Virus record (IMG/VR): IMGVR_UViG_3300009159_000334
Location: 1 to 23,273 of that record
Direction: 5' to 3' (one strand)
Origin: a virus
DNA length: 23,273 bases
Shown here: piece by piece, positions 8,863 through 17,281 of the stretch
How positions within the stretch are numbered: position 1 is the first letter of the stretch
Layout: every line of letters begins with the position of its first letter
Position numbers and translations under genes: made by a program
Notes under the pieces: generated by a model
Told to the model about the DNA's origin: nothing
Databases searched by the model: none
Seen by the model: only the letters and a program-made list of their open reading frames with translations

Positions 8863-9182
8863 TGGCTCGTGATATGTACCGTAAGCTCAACCCTAGTGGA
8901 AGTGAGCCTCGTGAAATTTCAGAGATAGTAAATAATCTAGTTGAAGGTAAAACTAACAACACAGGTGACATTACTTTAAATGCTGCTAGTGCTACTACAA
9001 CGACCATTTCTGATGAACGTATAGGATATAATAGTATTATACTTCTTATGCCTACAACAGCTAATGCGGTTGCATCTTTAACTAATGTATATGTAAGTGC
9101 TAGAACAAAAGGAACTGCAACATTAACACATTCAGCAAATACAAATACAGATAAAACATACGGATATATTATAGTCGGATAA
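8862..9182 (+). CDS. Small conserved phage virion-region protein
   Basis: The 106-residue protein starts MARDMYRKLNPSGSEPREIS and then has EIVNNLVEGKTNNTGDITL, followed by a beta-rich part ending in KTYGYIIVG. I recognise this layout as a small protein widely conserved next to nozzle and tail genes in aquatic podoviruses, without an assigned function. It is coupled on both sides by TAATG overlaps. A minor virion component, possibly attached to the nozzle, is the most economical guess. There is no signal peptide or membrane segment. Confidence 0.6.
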   Translation: MARDMYRKLNPSGSEPREISEIVNNLVEGKTNNTGDITLNAASATTTTISDERIGYNSIILLMPTTANAVASLTNVYVSARTKGTATLTHSANTNTDKTYGYIIVG

Positions 9183-9571
9183 TGGAATTAAAATACGTCA
9201 ACCCTAACGAATTAAAACAAGTTTGGAATCAAATTAAACCAAGTCTAGGTGAAATATCTGCACTAGGTGGTGATTGGATTCCAGAAGATGCCTATTGCGA
9301 TATTAAGGTAGGCAAGGCTCAACTATATCTAGGTATTAAAGACGGTTACTTTATAGGTTACATTATAACACAGCTTATAAACAACTCACTTCATGTATGG
9401 GCTGCTTACAGTAGTTCACATGACATACTGTCAGAAGGTCTTAAACAGATAGCTGACATTGCTAATCAGATGAACGCTAAAGAAATAACATTTAGCTCTT
9501 ATCGTAAGGGCTTTGAAAAGATTGCACCTAAACTTGGATTCAGACCATATACATGGAGGTTTGAGTGTTAA
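9182..9571 (+). CDS. GNAT-fold acetyltransferase-like protein (first of a pair)
   Basis: The 129-residue protein has the size and secondary-structure order of a compact GNAT domain. It has GKAQLYLGIKDGYFIGYIIT as central strands, a helix (SEGLKQIADIANQMNAKEI) and a C-terminal GFEKIAPKLGFRPYTWRFE, matching the usual KLGF ending. The acetyl-CoA loop (Q/RxxGxG/A) is not evident, so it may be catalytically inactive. T7 internal virion protein gp13 and other podoviral proteins have this fold and position. It may therefore be an ejected or assembly protein rather than an enzyme. It overlaps the next gene by seven bases. Confidence 0.6.
   Translation: MELKYVNPNELKQVWNQIKPSLGEISALGGDWIPEDAYCDIKVGKAQLYLGIKDGYFIGYIITQLINNSLHVWAAYSSSHDILSEGLKQIADIANQMNAKEITFSSYRKGFEKIAPKLGFRPYTWRFEC
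9555..9559 (+). promoter_or_regulatory. Ribosome binding site fixing a GTG start
   Basis: GGAGG lies five bases before the GTG at 9565. It is among the strongest Shine-Dalgarno matches in the window and supports the non-ATG start of the second GNAT-like gene inside the end of the first. Confidence 0.7.
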
Positions 9572-9972
9572 AGTTTTTTGTAGTTCCTACAGAACATATC
9601 CAACAAACATGGGATAAGGTAGAAATCATGCTAGACAGAGCTATGGCTCATTCTGGTGGTGAGTATGACCTTGACCAACTTAAAGTATTACTTACACAAG
9701 GAAGGCAAGTATTATGTGTAGGTGCAGAAGAAGATTTAATAATTAAATGTGCTATGACTATAGAGTGGATTAATTATCCTAACGACAGAGTAGCATTTAT
9801 AACAGCTATTGGTGGCAAAACAGATAAGCAAGGCTTTGGTGAGTTTGAACAATGGGTTAAAGCCAATGGTGGTACAAAAATACAGGGAGCAGCATTTGAA
9901 GCAGTAGCTAGGCTTTGGAAACGTGCTTACGGATTTGAAAACAGATACATAATCGTAGAAAAAAGGATATAA
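9565..9972 (+). CDS. GNAT-fold / T7 gp13-like protein (second of a pair), GTG start
   Basis: The 135-residue protein starts with GTG, supported by a GGAGG site five bases upstream, and overlaps the previous gene by seven bases. The sequence fits a GNAT-like fold: an N-terminal helix, CVGAEEDLIIKCAMTIEWI strands, FGEFEQWVKANGG helix, and a C-terminal AAFEAVARLWKRAYGFENRY segment. That ending resembles T7 gp13-type proteins. It differs from the preceding GNAT-like protein, so the pair arose by an old duplication or by separate acquisition. A role in assembling or delivering internal virion proteins is inferred from T7. Enzyme activity cannot be argued from the sequence. Confidence 0.6.
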   Translation: MLKFFVVPTEHIQQTWDKVEIMLDRAMAHSGGEYDLDQLKVLLTQGRQVLCVGAEEDLIIKCAMTIEWINYPNDRVAFITAIGGKTDKQGFGEFEQWVKANGGTKIQGAAFEAVARLWKRAYGFENRYIIVEKRI

Positions 9973-9973
9973 C

Positions 9974-10339
9974 ATGGGCGGTTTCGCAAATACACAGCAA
10001 GAAAATCAACCAACACAGGTCTATTATGACCCAGCAAAACAACAATACTTTAGCTATAAACCAAGTCCAGCTACAAACTCCAATGTAATTAACACAATGT
10101 TTGGACTAAATACAGCAGACCGAGAAAGAAATTATTATGGAAATTCTTTAACATCACCTACTGATAGATTTACTCCTCAAACTGTTGTACCTAATTACCC
10201 AGACATGAATCAATTATTTCCTGCATTAAATGCTGGTCTTGCACAAAATTTACAACAAAGTTTATTAGCACCTACAGATACACAATCATCTGGTGCTGGT
10301 CGTTTCCTAGCTCCATCTAACACTTCACAAGGTAAATAA
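9974..10339 (+). CDS. Small Gln/Asn-rich virion-region protein
   Basis: This 121-residue protein is rich in Gln, Asn, Pro, Ser and Thr, with little predicted regular structure. Its opening MGGFANTQQENQPTQVYYDP includes a Tyr-rich stretch (VYYDPAKQQYFSYKP). I do not recognise a family. It follows the second GNAT-like gene after one base, with AAAGGA upstream, and precedes the first ejection-type protein by two bases. Position and composition fit a flexible internal virion or scaffold component. Confidence 0.55.
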   Translation: MGGFANTQQENQPTQVYYDPAKQQYFSYKPSPATNSNVINTMFGLNTADRERNYYGNSLTSPTDRFTPQTVVPNYPDMNQLFPALNAGLAQNLQQSLLAPTDTQSSGAGRFLAPSNTSQGK

Positions 10340-10341
10340 AT

Positions 10342-11454
10342 ATGATAAATCTTAATAACTGGCTATTTAATTTAGTAGACAATTTTACATTTTATAAAGG
10401 CGGTGGTGGTGGAGGTGGAACTTCACAAACTAATAATCAATTAGACCCAACTGTTAGACCATTTGTTGAATACGGTCTTAATGAAGCTAAAAGTCTTTAT
10501 AATACGTCTACTCCACAATATTATGGTGGTCAAACTTATGTAAGTCCATCTGCACAAACACAAACAGCATTACAAGCTGCTCAAAATCGTGCATTAGGTG
10601 GTAACCCATTACTTCCTGCGGCTCAACAACAACAACAAGATGTAATTAGTGGTCAATACTTACAAAACAATCCATACTTTAACCAAGCCCTAGCTGGTGC
10701 TTCACAAGGTGCTACACAAACTTACATGGATGCTATCAAGGCTGCACAATCTGGTGCATCACAAGCTGGTCGTTATGGTTCTAATGTATCTGCTGACATT
10801 CAAAATCGTGCTGCTAATACTTTATCTAATACACTTGCCAACAAGTATGGTGAGTTAGCTTACCAAAACTATGCTAATGAACGTGGTATGCAAAATCAAG
10901 CTGCTCAATATGCTCCAACATTAGCTAATGCTGACTATGGTGATATTCAACAACTTATGAACGTAGGTAAGACTGCTGAAGATTATCAAAAAACTGCTCT
11001 ACAAGCTGACATTGATAAATTTAACTTTGAACAAAATAAACCATATCAAAAATTATCTGCTTATCTTGGTGCTGCTTACGGTGCTCCTACAGGTCAAGTA
11101 TCTACTACTACTCAATCTGGTGGTGGTAAAATAGTATGTACTGCTATGAATAAAGCATACGGTTTTGGTTCATTCCGTCAAGCTATCTGGTTACAACATT
11201 CAGCTACAATGCCTAATGCTAAAATAATTGAAAAAGGTTATCACAAACTATTCTTACCAGTAGTAGCATTTGCATTTAGTGATAAACAAACATTTGCTCG
11301 TAAACTTGTTCGTAAAGTTTCAGAACATATTGCAAGACATAGAACTGCTGACTTATGGAAAGAAATGCGTGGTAAAAGACGTGACCCATTAGGTCGTTTA
11401 TATCGTGCAATCATTGAACCAATTTGCTATTTAGCAGGCAAGGTAGGTAAATAA
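10342..11454 (+). CDS. Internal virion / DNA ejection-type protein with Gly7 tract
   Basis: The 370-residue protein has a seven-glycine run at residues 20-26. Next comes a long Ala/Gln/Asn-rich helical region (residues about 50-260, for example AALQAAQNRALGG-type segments), typical of podoviral internal or ejected proteins. Residues from about 264 to the end form a distinct, basic, probably globular domain starting KIVCTAMNKAYGFGSFRQAI and ending with Arg/Lys-rich helices (FARKLVRKVSEHIARHR, KEMRGKRRDPLGRLYRAI). I recognise the C-terminal domain as recurrent in phage structural regions, but not its function. DNA contact by the basic helices is inference. Confidence 0.55.
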   Translation: MINLNNWLFNLVDNFTFYKGGGGGGGTSQTNNQLDPTVRPFVEYGLNEAKSLYNTSTPQYYGGQTYVSPSAQTQTALQAAQNRALGGNPLLPAAQQQQQDVISGQYLQNNPYFNQALAGASQGATQTYMDAIKAAQSGASQAGRYGSNVSADIQNRAANTLSNTLANKYGELAYQNYANERGMQNQAAQYAPTLANADYGDIQQLMNVGKTAEDYQKTALQADIDKFNFEQNKPYQKLSAYLGAAYGAPTGQVSTTTQSGGGKIVCTAMNKAYGFGSFRQAIWLQHSATMPNAKIIEKGYHKLFLPVVAFAFSDKQTFARKLVRKVSEHIARHRTADLWKEMRGKRRDPLGRLYRAIIEPICYLAGKVGK

Positions 11455-11455
11455 T

Positions 11456-12196
11456 ATGGGTATGCCAATGTTGATTGGTGCTGGTGTTGGTGCTTTAAGC
11501 TCTGCTGCAATGGGTAAAAGCCCATTTACAGGTGCTTTATTAGGCGGTGCTACTGGAGGTATGTTTGGTGGGTCTGAAAGTTTATTTGGAAATCCATTAA
11601 GCAGTTTAATGAAGCCAACAGATTTTGCTGGAGGAATTCCTGTAACTGGCGGTGCTATTCCATCAGTAGGAATTAATGATCTTGGAACAGGTGCTATGTT
11701 AAATAGCAATATTACACAAACTCCATTAGAAAATCTTGCTGGATCATGGAATATTGGTCAAGGTGCATTACCTGCAACAACTACAGAAGGTGCTTTTTCT
11801 GGCGGTATACCTTTATCTACAGGTGATCTTGCTGGCAATGGTGCTAATATGTCTAGATTATTTAACTATACACCTCCAACAGCAATGGAAAAAATTCAAG
11901 GTGCTGGTAGTGATTTATTATCGTATGGAAAAGACAATCCTCTTACAGTTGGAAAAACTGCATTAGAATTGGCTACTCCAACACCTCAACCACCAATTCA
12001 AACTCAAACTGGCGGCATTACTCGTGGTAATTATGATCCATCAACTTCATTATTTAATGTACCGCCAAGTTATGGATTATCTAAAGAAGAAGTTATGGCA
12101 GGCAAAAAAGGACAAATTGGATTATTGTCACAATTAACTGATCCACAAAAAGTAAGATTAAAACAATTTGCTCCCTCATTATTTGGAGATTATTAA
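11456..12196 (+). CDS. Gly-rich internal virion protein with hydrophobic N-terminus
   Basis: The 246-residue protein begins MGMPMLIGAGVGALSSAAMG and continues with alternating GALLGGATGGMFGG, a Gly/Ala-rich hydrophobic stretch that could insert into or line a membrane channel. The rest is Thr/Pro/Gly-rich and probably extended. The C-terminus is helical (LSKEEVMAGKKGQIGLLSQL). No catalytic motif is seen. It lies among ejection-type proteins, separated by one base from the gene on either side, so an ejected channel-forming protein is plausible. I cannot name a family. Confidence 0.55.
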   Translation: MGMPMLIGAGVGALSSAAMGKSPFTGALLGGATGGMFGGSESLFGNPLSSLMKPTDFAGGIPVTGGAIPSVGINDLGTGAMLNSNITQTPLENLAGSWNIGQGALPATTTEGAFSGGIPLSTGDLAGNGANMSRLFNYTPPTAMEKIQGAGSDLLSYGKDNPLTVGKTALELATPTPQPPIQTQTGGITRGNYDPSTSLFNVPPSYGLSKEEVMAGKKGQIGLLSQLTDPQKVRLKQFAPSLFGDY

Positions 12197-12197
12197 A

Positions 12198-13289
12198 ATG
12201 GCATTATTAGATATGTTTGACGGAATGAATATTTTTGCTGCTAAACCAAGTGAGGCATTAACTGGACTATTAGAAAAAGATCCAAATGCTTTAGAAAAAC
12301 TTAAAAATCAATCTTTAATGTCTGGCTTATTAAGTGCTGGTGCAACTTATTTAGCACAACCTAAAAATCAAAATATTGGTTTAGGTGCTATTTTAGGTAA
12401 AACATATTTAGGTGGTATGCAAGGTGCACAAGGCTCTTATGACACTGCACTTAAAGGAAAAATAGACGCTTACAATCTTGCCAAAACTCAAAAACAAATT
12501 GAGATGGAAGGTGCTCCAGATATTCAAAAATTAATGATGTGGAGAGATAGTTTAAAAACAGATAGTCCAACATATAAACAAGATTTACAGTCCATCAATA
12601 ATGAAATTACCAAAGTTTCTACTCATGCACCACCACAAACAAATATTGACTTATCTAACTTTATGGGCAGGGAATCATATAAACCATTTGTTGAAAAAAC
12701 TACAGCAGTATCTCAAGCTGGTTATAATTCAGCAAAATCAATGCCTTCATTAAACGAAATGGAATCTTTAGTTAAGTCTGGTGTTCCTACTGGTGCTGGT
12801 GCTGAATTTGCTAAATCAGTTTCTAGAGTTGGCCAAATATTTAATCCAGATTTTAATGTTAAAAATCTTTCTGCACAAGAAGCATTTTCAGCTTTATCAA
12901 CGCAAGCAATTTTACCTAGAGTTAAACAGCTTGGTGTTAATCCAACAGATACAGATTTACGCTTTATTGTTGAGGGATCAGCAGGCCTTTCTAAATCTCA
13001 AGCTGGTAATATGTTACTTATTAAAGCACTTAAATTATCTGCACAAAGAGATCAAGAAGTTGCTAAATTTAGTAATCAGTGGAGAGTTAAAAATGCTGCA
13101 CTTGTTAAAAAAGATCCGTATCTTGCTGATGCACAATACGATCAAGATATGATGAATTATGTACAAACTAATCCATTATTTACAGATTCAGCTAATCAAC
13201 TTAAAGCAGAATATAATAGAATTGTTACCAATCAAGGAAATCCAGATGTAAACAATGCTTTACAAAACGGTGGATTAATTAAAAAATAA
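12198..13289 (+). CDS. Internal virion protein (helical, unnamed phage family)
   Basis: The preferred start is the ATG at 12198, one base after the previous stop and preceded by GGAG. An earlier in-frame TTG at 12168 would add ten residues inside the previous gene and lacks support. The 363-residue protein is mainly helical. Its second half contains FSALSTQAILPRVKQLGVNP followed by TDTDLRFIVEGSAGLSKSQAGN. I have seen this motif set (LGVNPTD-D, L-S-K-S-x-x-G-N) in podoviral proteins encoded next to ejection proteins. There is no transmembrane helix apart from a hydrophobic LMSGLLSAGATYLAQ segment. Role in genome delivery is inferred from position. Confidence 0.6.
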   Translation: MALLDMFDGMNIFAAKPSEALTGLLEKDPNALEKLKNQSLMSGLLSAGATYLAQPKNQNIGLGAILGKTYLGGMQGAQGSYDTALKGKIDAYNLAKTQKQIEMEGAPDIQKLMMWRDSLKTDSPTYKQDLQSINNEITKVSTHAPPQTNIDLSNFMGRESYKPFVEKTTAVSQAGYNSAKSMPSLNEMESLVKSGVPTGAGAEFAKSVSRVGQIFNPDFNVKNLSAQEAFSALSTQAILPRVKQLGVNPTDTDLRFIVEGSAGLSKSQAGNMLLIKALKLSAQRDQEVAKFSNQWRVKNAALVKKDPYLADAQYDQDMMNYVQTNPLFTDSANQLKAEYNRIVTNQGNPDVNNALQNGGLIKK

Positions 13290-13298
13290 GGAAAATAA

Positions 13299-15413
13299 AT
13301 GGCTGACAATATTACATTGCAAGCACCAGAAGTTGTAGTTAAACCTAATGTTCGTCATAAACTTGAAGAAGTTTATACGTCTTTAAAATCAGCTCAAGAT
13401 CAAAATTTATTAGAGTTAGATGGAGAAAAACTTTTAAAAGCTATTGAAAATGGTGCTATTGTTCCTAGTGGTGCTGGAGTTGCATTACAGGGTGCATCAT
13501 TAAATATGTCAGATGAACTTTTGGGAACATTACATTCTATATTTGGTGGGGATGTTACTACAGTGCAAAAAGGTTTAGAACCATTAAAAAACAAAGGATT
13601 TGGTGTAGAAAATTTATCAAAACAAGACATTGGTATTGGACTTGAAAGATTAAGTGCAGAAAGATTTAAAAAAGAGCATCCATATGCTGGAATGGGATTA
13701 GAACTTGCTGGTGGAATTGTTCCTGCTTATTTTTCTAAAGGTGCTTCTACCCCATTAACATTTACAAAGGCTGTGGGTCAAGGTATTGGATATGGTGCTG
13801 CGTCTGGATATGGTGCTACCGAAGAAACTCAACCAAAAGAACAGGGTTTAGCTTCTGCATTTGGTGGTTTAAGTGGGGGTGCATTTGGAGGTACACTTCA
13901 AGCTGCTGGTAATGTTGGTTTTAAAGCTGGCAAATCAATTATTAATGCAATGTTTGGAAGTCCAGAAAAGCAAGGAATTGAAGCAGGAAAACAACTTGTT
14001 AGACAGGCAATTGAAAGTGACGTAGGAAGTTTAGATAATGCATTAACAATGATTGCTAGTAAAAAATCTGGAAAACAATATACTCCAGCAGATCTTGGAA
14101 CAAATGCTCAAACTGCATTAGATGCAGCATATTCATTGCCAGCTGCAAATAAACAAGTAGCTAAAAAATTCCTAGAAAATCGTAACAAAGGAATCCCATC
14201 AAGATTAACATCTGATATTCAAGATGCGTTTGGATCAACAGCATCATTTTTTGATGATTTTAATGCACTTAAAATGGGTAGGTCAGAAAATGGCAAGGCT
14301 ATGTATGGTATTGCATTTGAAAGACAAATTCCAATAGATAAAACATTTACAACCTTATTGCAAAGACCAAGTATTCAAGAAGCGTATCAAAAAGGTTTAC
14401 AAATTGCTGCTGAACGTGGAATTAAAAATCCTAAAATTGCATTAGATGCTACAGGTAAATTAGTTACATCTAAAGGACAGGTAGTTAATGCTGCTGATAC
14501 AGAGTTTTTACATTATGTAAAAATGGGATTAGACGATCTTGTATATACTGGAAAATCACCATCTAGCGGTATAGGTGCTACACAACTTAAATATATTAAA
14601 GATACTAGAAGAGAATTATTAGATTACATTGATTCTAAAAATCCATCATATAAACGTGCAAGAGATTATTGGGCTGATGATACTGCTGCATTAGATGCAA
14701 TGAAAAATGGAAGAAGTTTTTTAAAGGCAGATCCAGATCAATTAAAATATGATATTTCAGTAATGTCTAATTCTGAAAAAGAAGCATTTAGACTTGGTGC
14801 AATGTCAGAATTAATTGATAAAGTTGGAGGTTCAGCAACATCAACTATTAAAGATGGTGTTACAACAGTTGTAGGAAATCCAGCTAGAAATCTTCTTAAA
14901 GATCCAAAACGTGCAAGACTTATTCGTGCAACATTTCCAGACGGTGCAGCAGGGGAAGCAAAGTATAAAAAATTTGTTAATAATTTTCTTGATGAAATGG
15001 ATATGCAATCTACATTTAGTAAAGTATTAGGTGGATCACAAACTCAACCAAGACAAGAAGCTGCAAAAGCATTTAGAGGTACTGTTGAAGAAGTTACACC
15101 ATCAACATCATTAACGGATATTGTTATTAATTTAATTAAACAAGATAAAAAATCTACTGTAGCAGCACATGAAAAAGCAGCAGCAACAGAAGCAATTAAA
15201 ATTTTAACAGAATCAAACCCTGCAAGATTAAGAACTATATTTCAAGAAATGCAAACTCGTAAACCAATGGATGTTATTAATGACATTCTTCAAAAAGCTG
15301 GAAGATCAACAATTAGCCCTCGTGCTACATCTGGATTAGCTGGTCAAATGGGTGCAGGTTTTGAATCACAATATTTTGCAGATCAAAAGCCAAATGGTTT
15401 ACTAACATTTTAA
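13299..15413 (+). CDS. Large internal virion / ejection protein
   Basis: The 704-residue protein is the largest in the internal-protein block. Residues about 125-205 contain Gly/Ala-rich hydrophobic helices (GMGLELAGGIVPAYFSKGAS, GGLSGGAFGGTLQAAGNVGF) of the type proposed to cross membranes in ejected podoviral proteins. The remainder is long, charged and helical, including SKNPSYKRARDYWADDTAAL, a motif common in large phage ejection and polyvalent proteins. There is no transglycosylase motif that I can see, unlike T7 gp16. The start has AAGGA about seven bases upstream. The most likely role is as an ejected protein that helps carry DNA into the host. Confidence 0.6.
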   Translation: MADNITLQAPEVVVKPNVRHKLEEVYTSLKSAQDQNLLELDGEKLLKAIENGAIVPSGAGVALQGASLNMSDELLGTLHSIFGGDVTTVQKGLEPLKNKGFGVENLSKQDIGIGLERLSAERFKKEHPYAGMGLELAGGIVPAYFSKGASTPLTFTKAVGQGIGYGAASGYGATEETQPKEQGLASAFGGLSGGAFGGTLQAAGNVGFKAGKSIINAMFGSPEKQGIEAGKQLVRQAIESDVGSLDNALTMIASKKSGKQYTPADLGTNAQTALDAAYSLPAANKQVAKKFLENRNKGIPSRLTSDIQDAFGSTASFFDDFNALKMGRSENGKAMYGIAFERQIPIDKTFTTLLQRPSIQEAYQKGLQIAAERGIKNPKIALDATGKLVTSKGQVVNAADTEFLHYVKMGLDDLVYTGKSPSSGIGATQLKYIKDTRRELLDYIDSKNPSYKRARDYWADDTAALDAMKNGRSFLKADPDQLKYDISVMSNSEKEAFRLGAMSELIDKVGGSATSTIKDGVTTVVGNPARNLLKDPKRARLIRATFPDGAAGEAKYKKFVNNFLDEMDMQSTFSKVLGGSQTQPRQEAAKAFRGTVEEVTPSTSLTDIVINLIKQDKKSTVAAHEKAAATEAIKILTESNPARLRTIFQEMQTRKPMDVINDILQKAGRSTISPRATSGLAGQMGAGFESQYFADQKPNGLLTF

Positions 15414-15427
15414 TAGAAAGTTAATCA

Positions 15428-15637
15428 ATGAGTAATGAAATTGATCCAATACAATATGGCAAATTAATTGCACAAGTTCAAAACCTGCAAGATAAGGTGG
15501 AGAACCTAGAAACAGATATTAAACTACTTCTTGAGCTTGCAAATAAAAGCAAGGGAGGATTTTGGGCTGGCATGGCCATTGCTTCTGCTATTGGTGGTTT
15601 TATGACATTTATAGCTAACCATTGGTTAGGCAAATGA
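15428..15637 (+). CDS. XhlA-like coiled-coil membrane protein (holin accessory)
   Basis: The 69-residue protein has a polar heptad-patterned N-terminal helix (IAQVQNLQDKVENLETDIKL), a short basic linker (NKSKGG) and one transmembrane segment (FWAGMAIASAIGGFMTFIA) before a short basic C-terminus. This resembles XhlA-type haemolysin/holin accessory proteins. It opens the lysis block and overlaps the next gene by ATGA. It may support the three-helix holin at 16509-16895. It could instead be a small membrane anchor unrelated to lysis. Confidence 0.6.
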   Translation: MSNEIDPIQYGKLIAQVQNLQDKVENLETDIKLLLELANKSKGGFWAGMAIASAIGGFMTFIANHWLGK

Positions 15638-15993
15638 GTTTTATTACAGAGAACAATATAGCAAATCTATATAGTGCTCTAATAGATATGCCAATCTTTG
15701 ATGAGTACAAACTTCCTCCTGCCTCTAGAGTTGATTTTGTTATTGTACATGATGCAAGTATATGTGGACAGTATGAACCACCAGAGCAAGGTGAACCACA
15801 TATAATTACTATTTCCACTGCACGTCATGCTCATTTATACAGCGTCCTAGTGACACTTTGTCATGAAATCATCCATATGTGTGTTTATTTAGATTCTCCT
15901 AAAACAGAAAAATATACAAGCCATAAAGGTTTATTTTTAAAACTACAAAAGCGTGTAGCTAAAATGTATGGTTTTGACCCAAAGGAATTATAA
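15634..15993 (+). CDS. SprT-like zinc metalloprotein (HExxH)
   Basis: The start is placed at the ATG at 15634, which overlaps the previous stop (ATGA). An upstream in-frame TTG at 15622 is less likely. The 119-residue protein contains HEIIH at residues 77-81, within LCHEIIHMCV, and a downstream SHKGLFLKLQKR in which His97 would be the third zinc ligand. This is the SprT-like arrangement (HExxH plus H, no zinc ribbon). Phages often carry such short SprT-like proteins next to lysis genes. Whether it cleaves a protein (for example DNA-protein crosslinks, as Spartan does) or a cell-wall target is unknown. Confidence 0.7.
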   Translation: MSFITENNIANLYSALIDMPIFDEYKLPPASRVDFVIVHDASICGQYEPPEQGEPHIITISTARHAHLYSVLVTLCHEIIHMCVYLDSPKTEKYTSHKGLFLKLQKRVAKMYGFDPKEL

Positions 15994-16500
15994 ATGGATT
16001 TAACAGAATTTTTAAAACAAATTAATTTACTAGCTCCACAAGGCACATCTATAGGAAGTCAAGATTTAAATATTAACGCATACACAAGGCCTACATTGGG
16101 TGTTAGTGCTAATGCCACACAACCTACAGATATGGGTTTATTAAGTGCCACTATAGGTAAAGAATTAAATCAACCATCTTATAAAGACATAGCTTTAAAT
16201 ACAGATAATATGCGTTATGGTGTTACAAGTCAGGCTGATAATACTGCACCTTACGCACAGTACGCAGATCCAAATATGATGGTTAAGGCTATGGGAGGCA
16301 ATTACCCTAATGTTGCTGCAAATTATATGACTGATTTAGTTGGTGGTAAGGCCAGTGTTGGTGGCCAATATGACGCATCTGGATTATCTGCAATGGCTGC
16401 TTATAAAAAGAAATTAGCTGATGATTGGCTATTAAATTTATATGGCAGAATAAATCCTAATGATCAATCAGCAGGAATTCAATTAGGCAAAAACTTTTAA
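15994..16500 (+). CDS. Unrecognised protein in the lysis region
   Basis: The 168-residue protein starts directly after the SprT-like gene's stop, with AAGGA upstream, and has no clear family. The first two thirds are polar and low in structure, with YAQYADPNMMVKAMGGNYPN. The end (SGLSAMAAYKKKLADDWLLN, then LYGRINPNDQSAGIQLGKNF) has alternating residues and a terminal Phe reminiscent of an outer-membrane beta signal, but there is no signal peptide, so membrane insertion is doubtful. It is more likely a virion or lysis-associated protein. Confidence 0.5.
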   Translation: MDLTEFLKQINLLAPQGTSIGSQDLNINAYTRPTLGVSANATQPTDMGLLSATIGKELNQPSYKDIALNTDNMRYGVTSQADNTAPYAQYADPNMMVKAMGGNYPNVAANYMTDLVGGKASVGGQYDASGLSAMAAYKKKLADDWLLNLYGRINPNDQSAGIQLGKNF

Positions 16501-16508
16501 GGAGTAAT

Positions 16509-16895
16509 ATGGGCGGATTATTAAGTTTAATTTTACCAGCTTTAGTGCCAGCATTTACTGACGGTGCTAGAGGCATTATTGCAAAATTTACAGGTGGTGC
16601 AGGTGGCCAACCTCAAAACGTGGCAGAACGAATTCAATTAATGCAAGCTGAAGCTGCAAAACTTCAAGCTATGTCAGCTTTAGATACTCCAGTAGGCCAG
16701 CCTTCACAATGGATTGTTGATTTGCGTGCTGCATTTAGATATGTAATTATTAGTGCAATTCTAATATTTACTGGGGTAACTCTTTACTTTGGCGATATTG
16801 TAGGTGCTTCAGCTGTATCAGTACTGCTTGATATGTCTGGCTGTGCAATGTCATTCGTTGTTGGAGAAAGAATGTACCTACAGCTTAAAAAATGA
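16509..16895 (+). CDS. Holin (GTA-type three-helix family)
   Basis: The 128-residue protein has an amphipathic N-terminus (MGGLLSLILPALVPAFTDGA), a charged middle with AERIQLMQAEAAKLQ, and two clear transmembrane segments (about residues 76-95 and 98-119). The motif RAAFRYVIISAILIF and the overall layout match GTA_holin_3TM holins. A canonical GGAG site precedes it. The next gene, the probable endolysin, starts in its stop codon (ATGA at 16892), the usual holin-endolysin pairing. Function: timed permeabilisation of the inner membrane. Confidence 0.75.
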   Translation: MGGLLSLILPALVPAFTDGARGIIAKFTGGAGGQPQNVAERIQLMQAEAAKLQAMSALDTPVGQPSQWIVDLRAAFRYVIISAILIFTGVTLYFGDIVGASAVSVLLDMSGCAMSFVVGERMYLQLKK

Positions 16896-17281
16896 AATTA
16901 GAATTAAAACGTTTTGAATTTGGTGATACATACACCATAGGTAAGTTCTATATAGATGGCATATATCATTGCTACTCCCTAGAAGATAAGGTTAGAACAG
17001 GAGCTAAAGTAAATGGACAAACAGCTATTCCTAATGGCACTTACTCTGTCGTTATTGATGTTTCTACTCGTTTTCATAAGCAACTTCCCCACATATTAAA
17101 CGTACCTAATTTTGAAGGTGTCAGAATACATTCTGGCAATACTTCAGCAGATACTGAAGGATGTATATTACTTGGTCATACATGGGCTGGTAAAGATTTT
17201 ATAGGTAATTCTAAAATTGCATTTGATGCATTTTTTCATAAGTTAGAAAAGGCTAAAACAGCAATTATAACAATCACCTAG
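16892..17281 (+). CDS. DUF5675 protein, probable endolysin
   Basis: The 129-residue protein matches the DUF5675 layout: N-terminal beta strands with TYTIGKFYIDGIYHCYSLED, AIPNGTYSVVI, and a signature VRIHSGNTSADTEGCILLG in which His80, Asp87 and Cys91 are the likely active residues. The His-...-Gly-Cys pattern resembles L,D-transpeptidase-type peptidoglycan enzymes, but the true reaction is not established. It overlaps the holin by four bases (ATGA), which supports a lysis role. It has no export signal. Its stop codon lies in the left arm of the inverted repeat before the exonuclease gene. Confidence 0.65.
   Translation: MKLELKRFEFGDTYTIGKFYIDGIYHCYSLEDKVRTGAKVNGQTAIPNGTYSVVIDVSTRFHKQLPHILNVPNFEGVRIHSGNTSADTEGCILLGHTWAGKDFIGNSKIAFDAFFHKLEKAKTAIITIT

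Noticed and set aside
12168-12197. TTG start for the 12198 gene
   Set aside because: It lies inside the preceding gene without a ribosome site; ATG at 12198 has GGAG upstream and sits one base after the preceding stop.
12781-13152. 123-codon + strand frame inside the internal virion gene
   Set aside because: Leu/Ile-rich shadow in another frame of a gene with a recognisable pattern and proper start.
16041-16500. Outer-membrane beta-barrel protein
   Set aside because: The last strand and terminal Phe resemble a beta signal, but there is no signal peptide and too few membrane strands.
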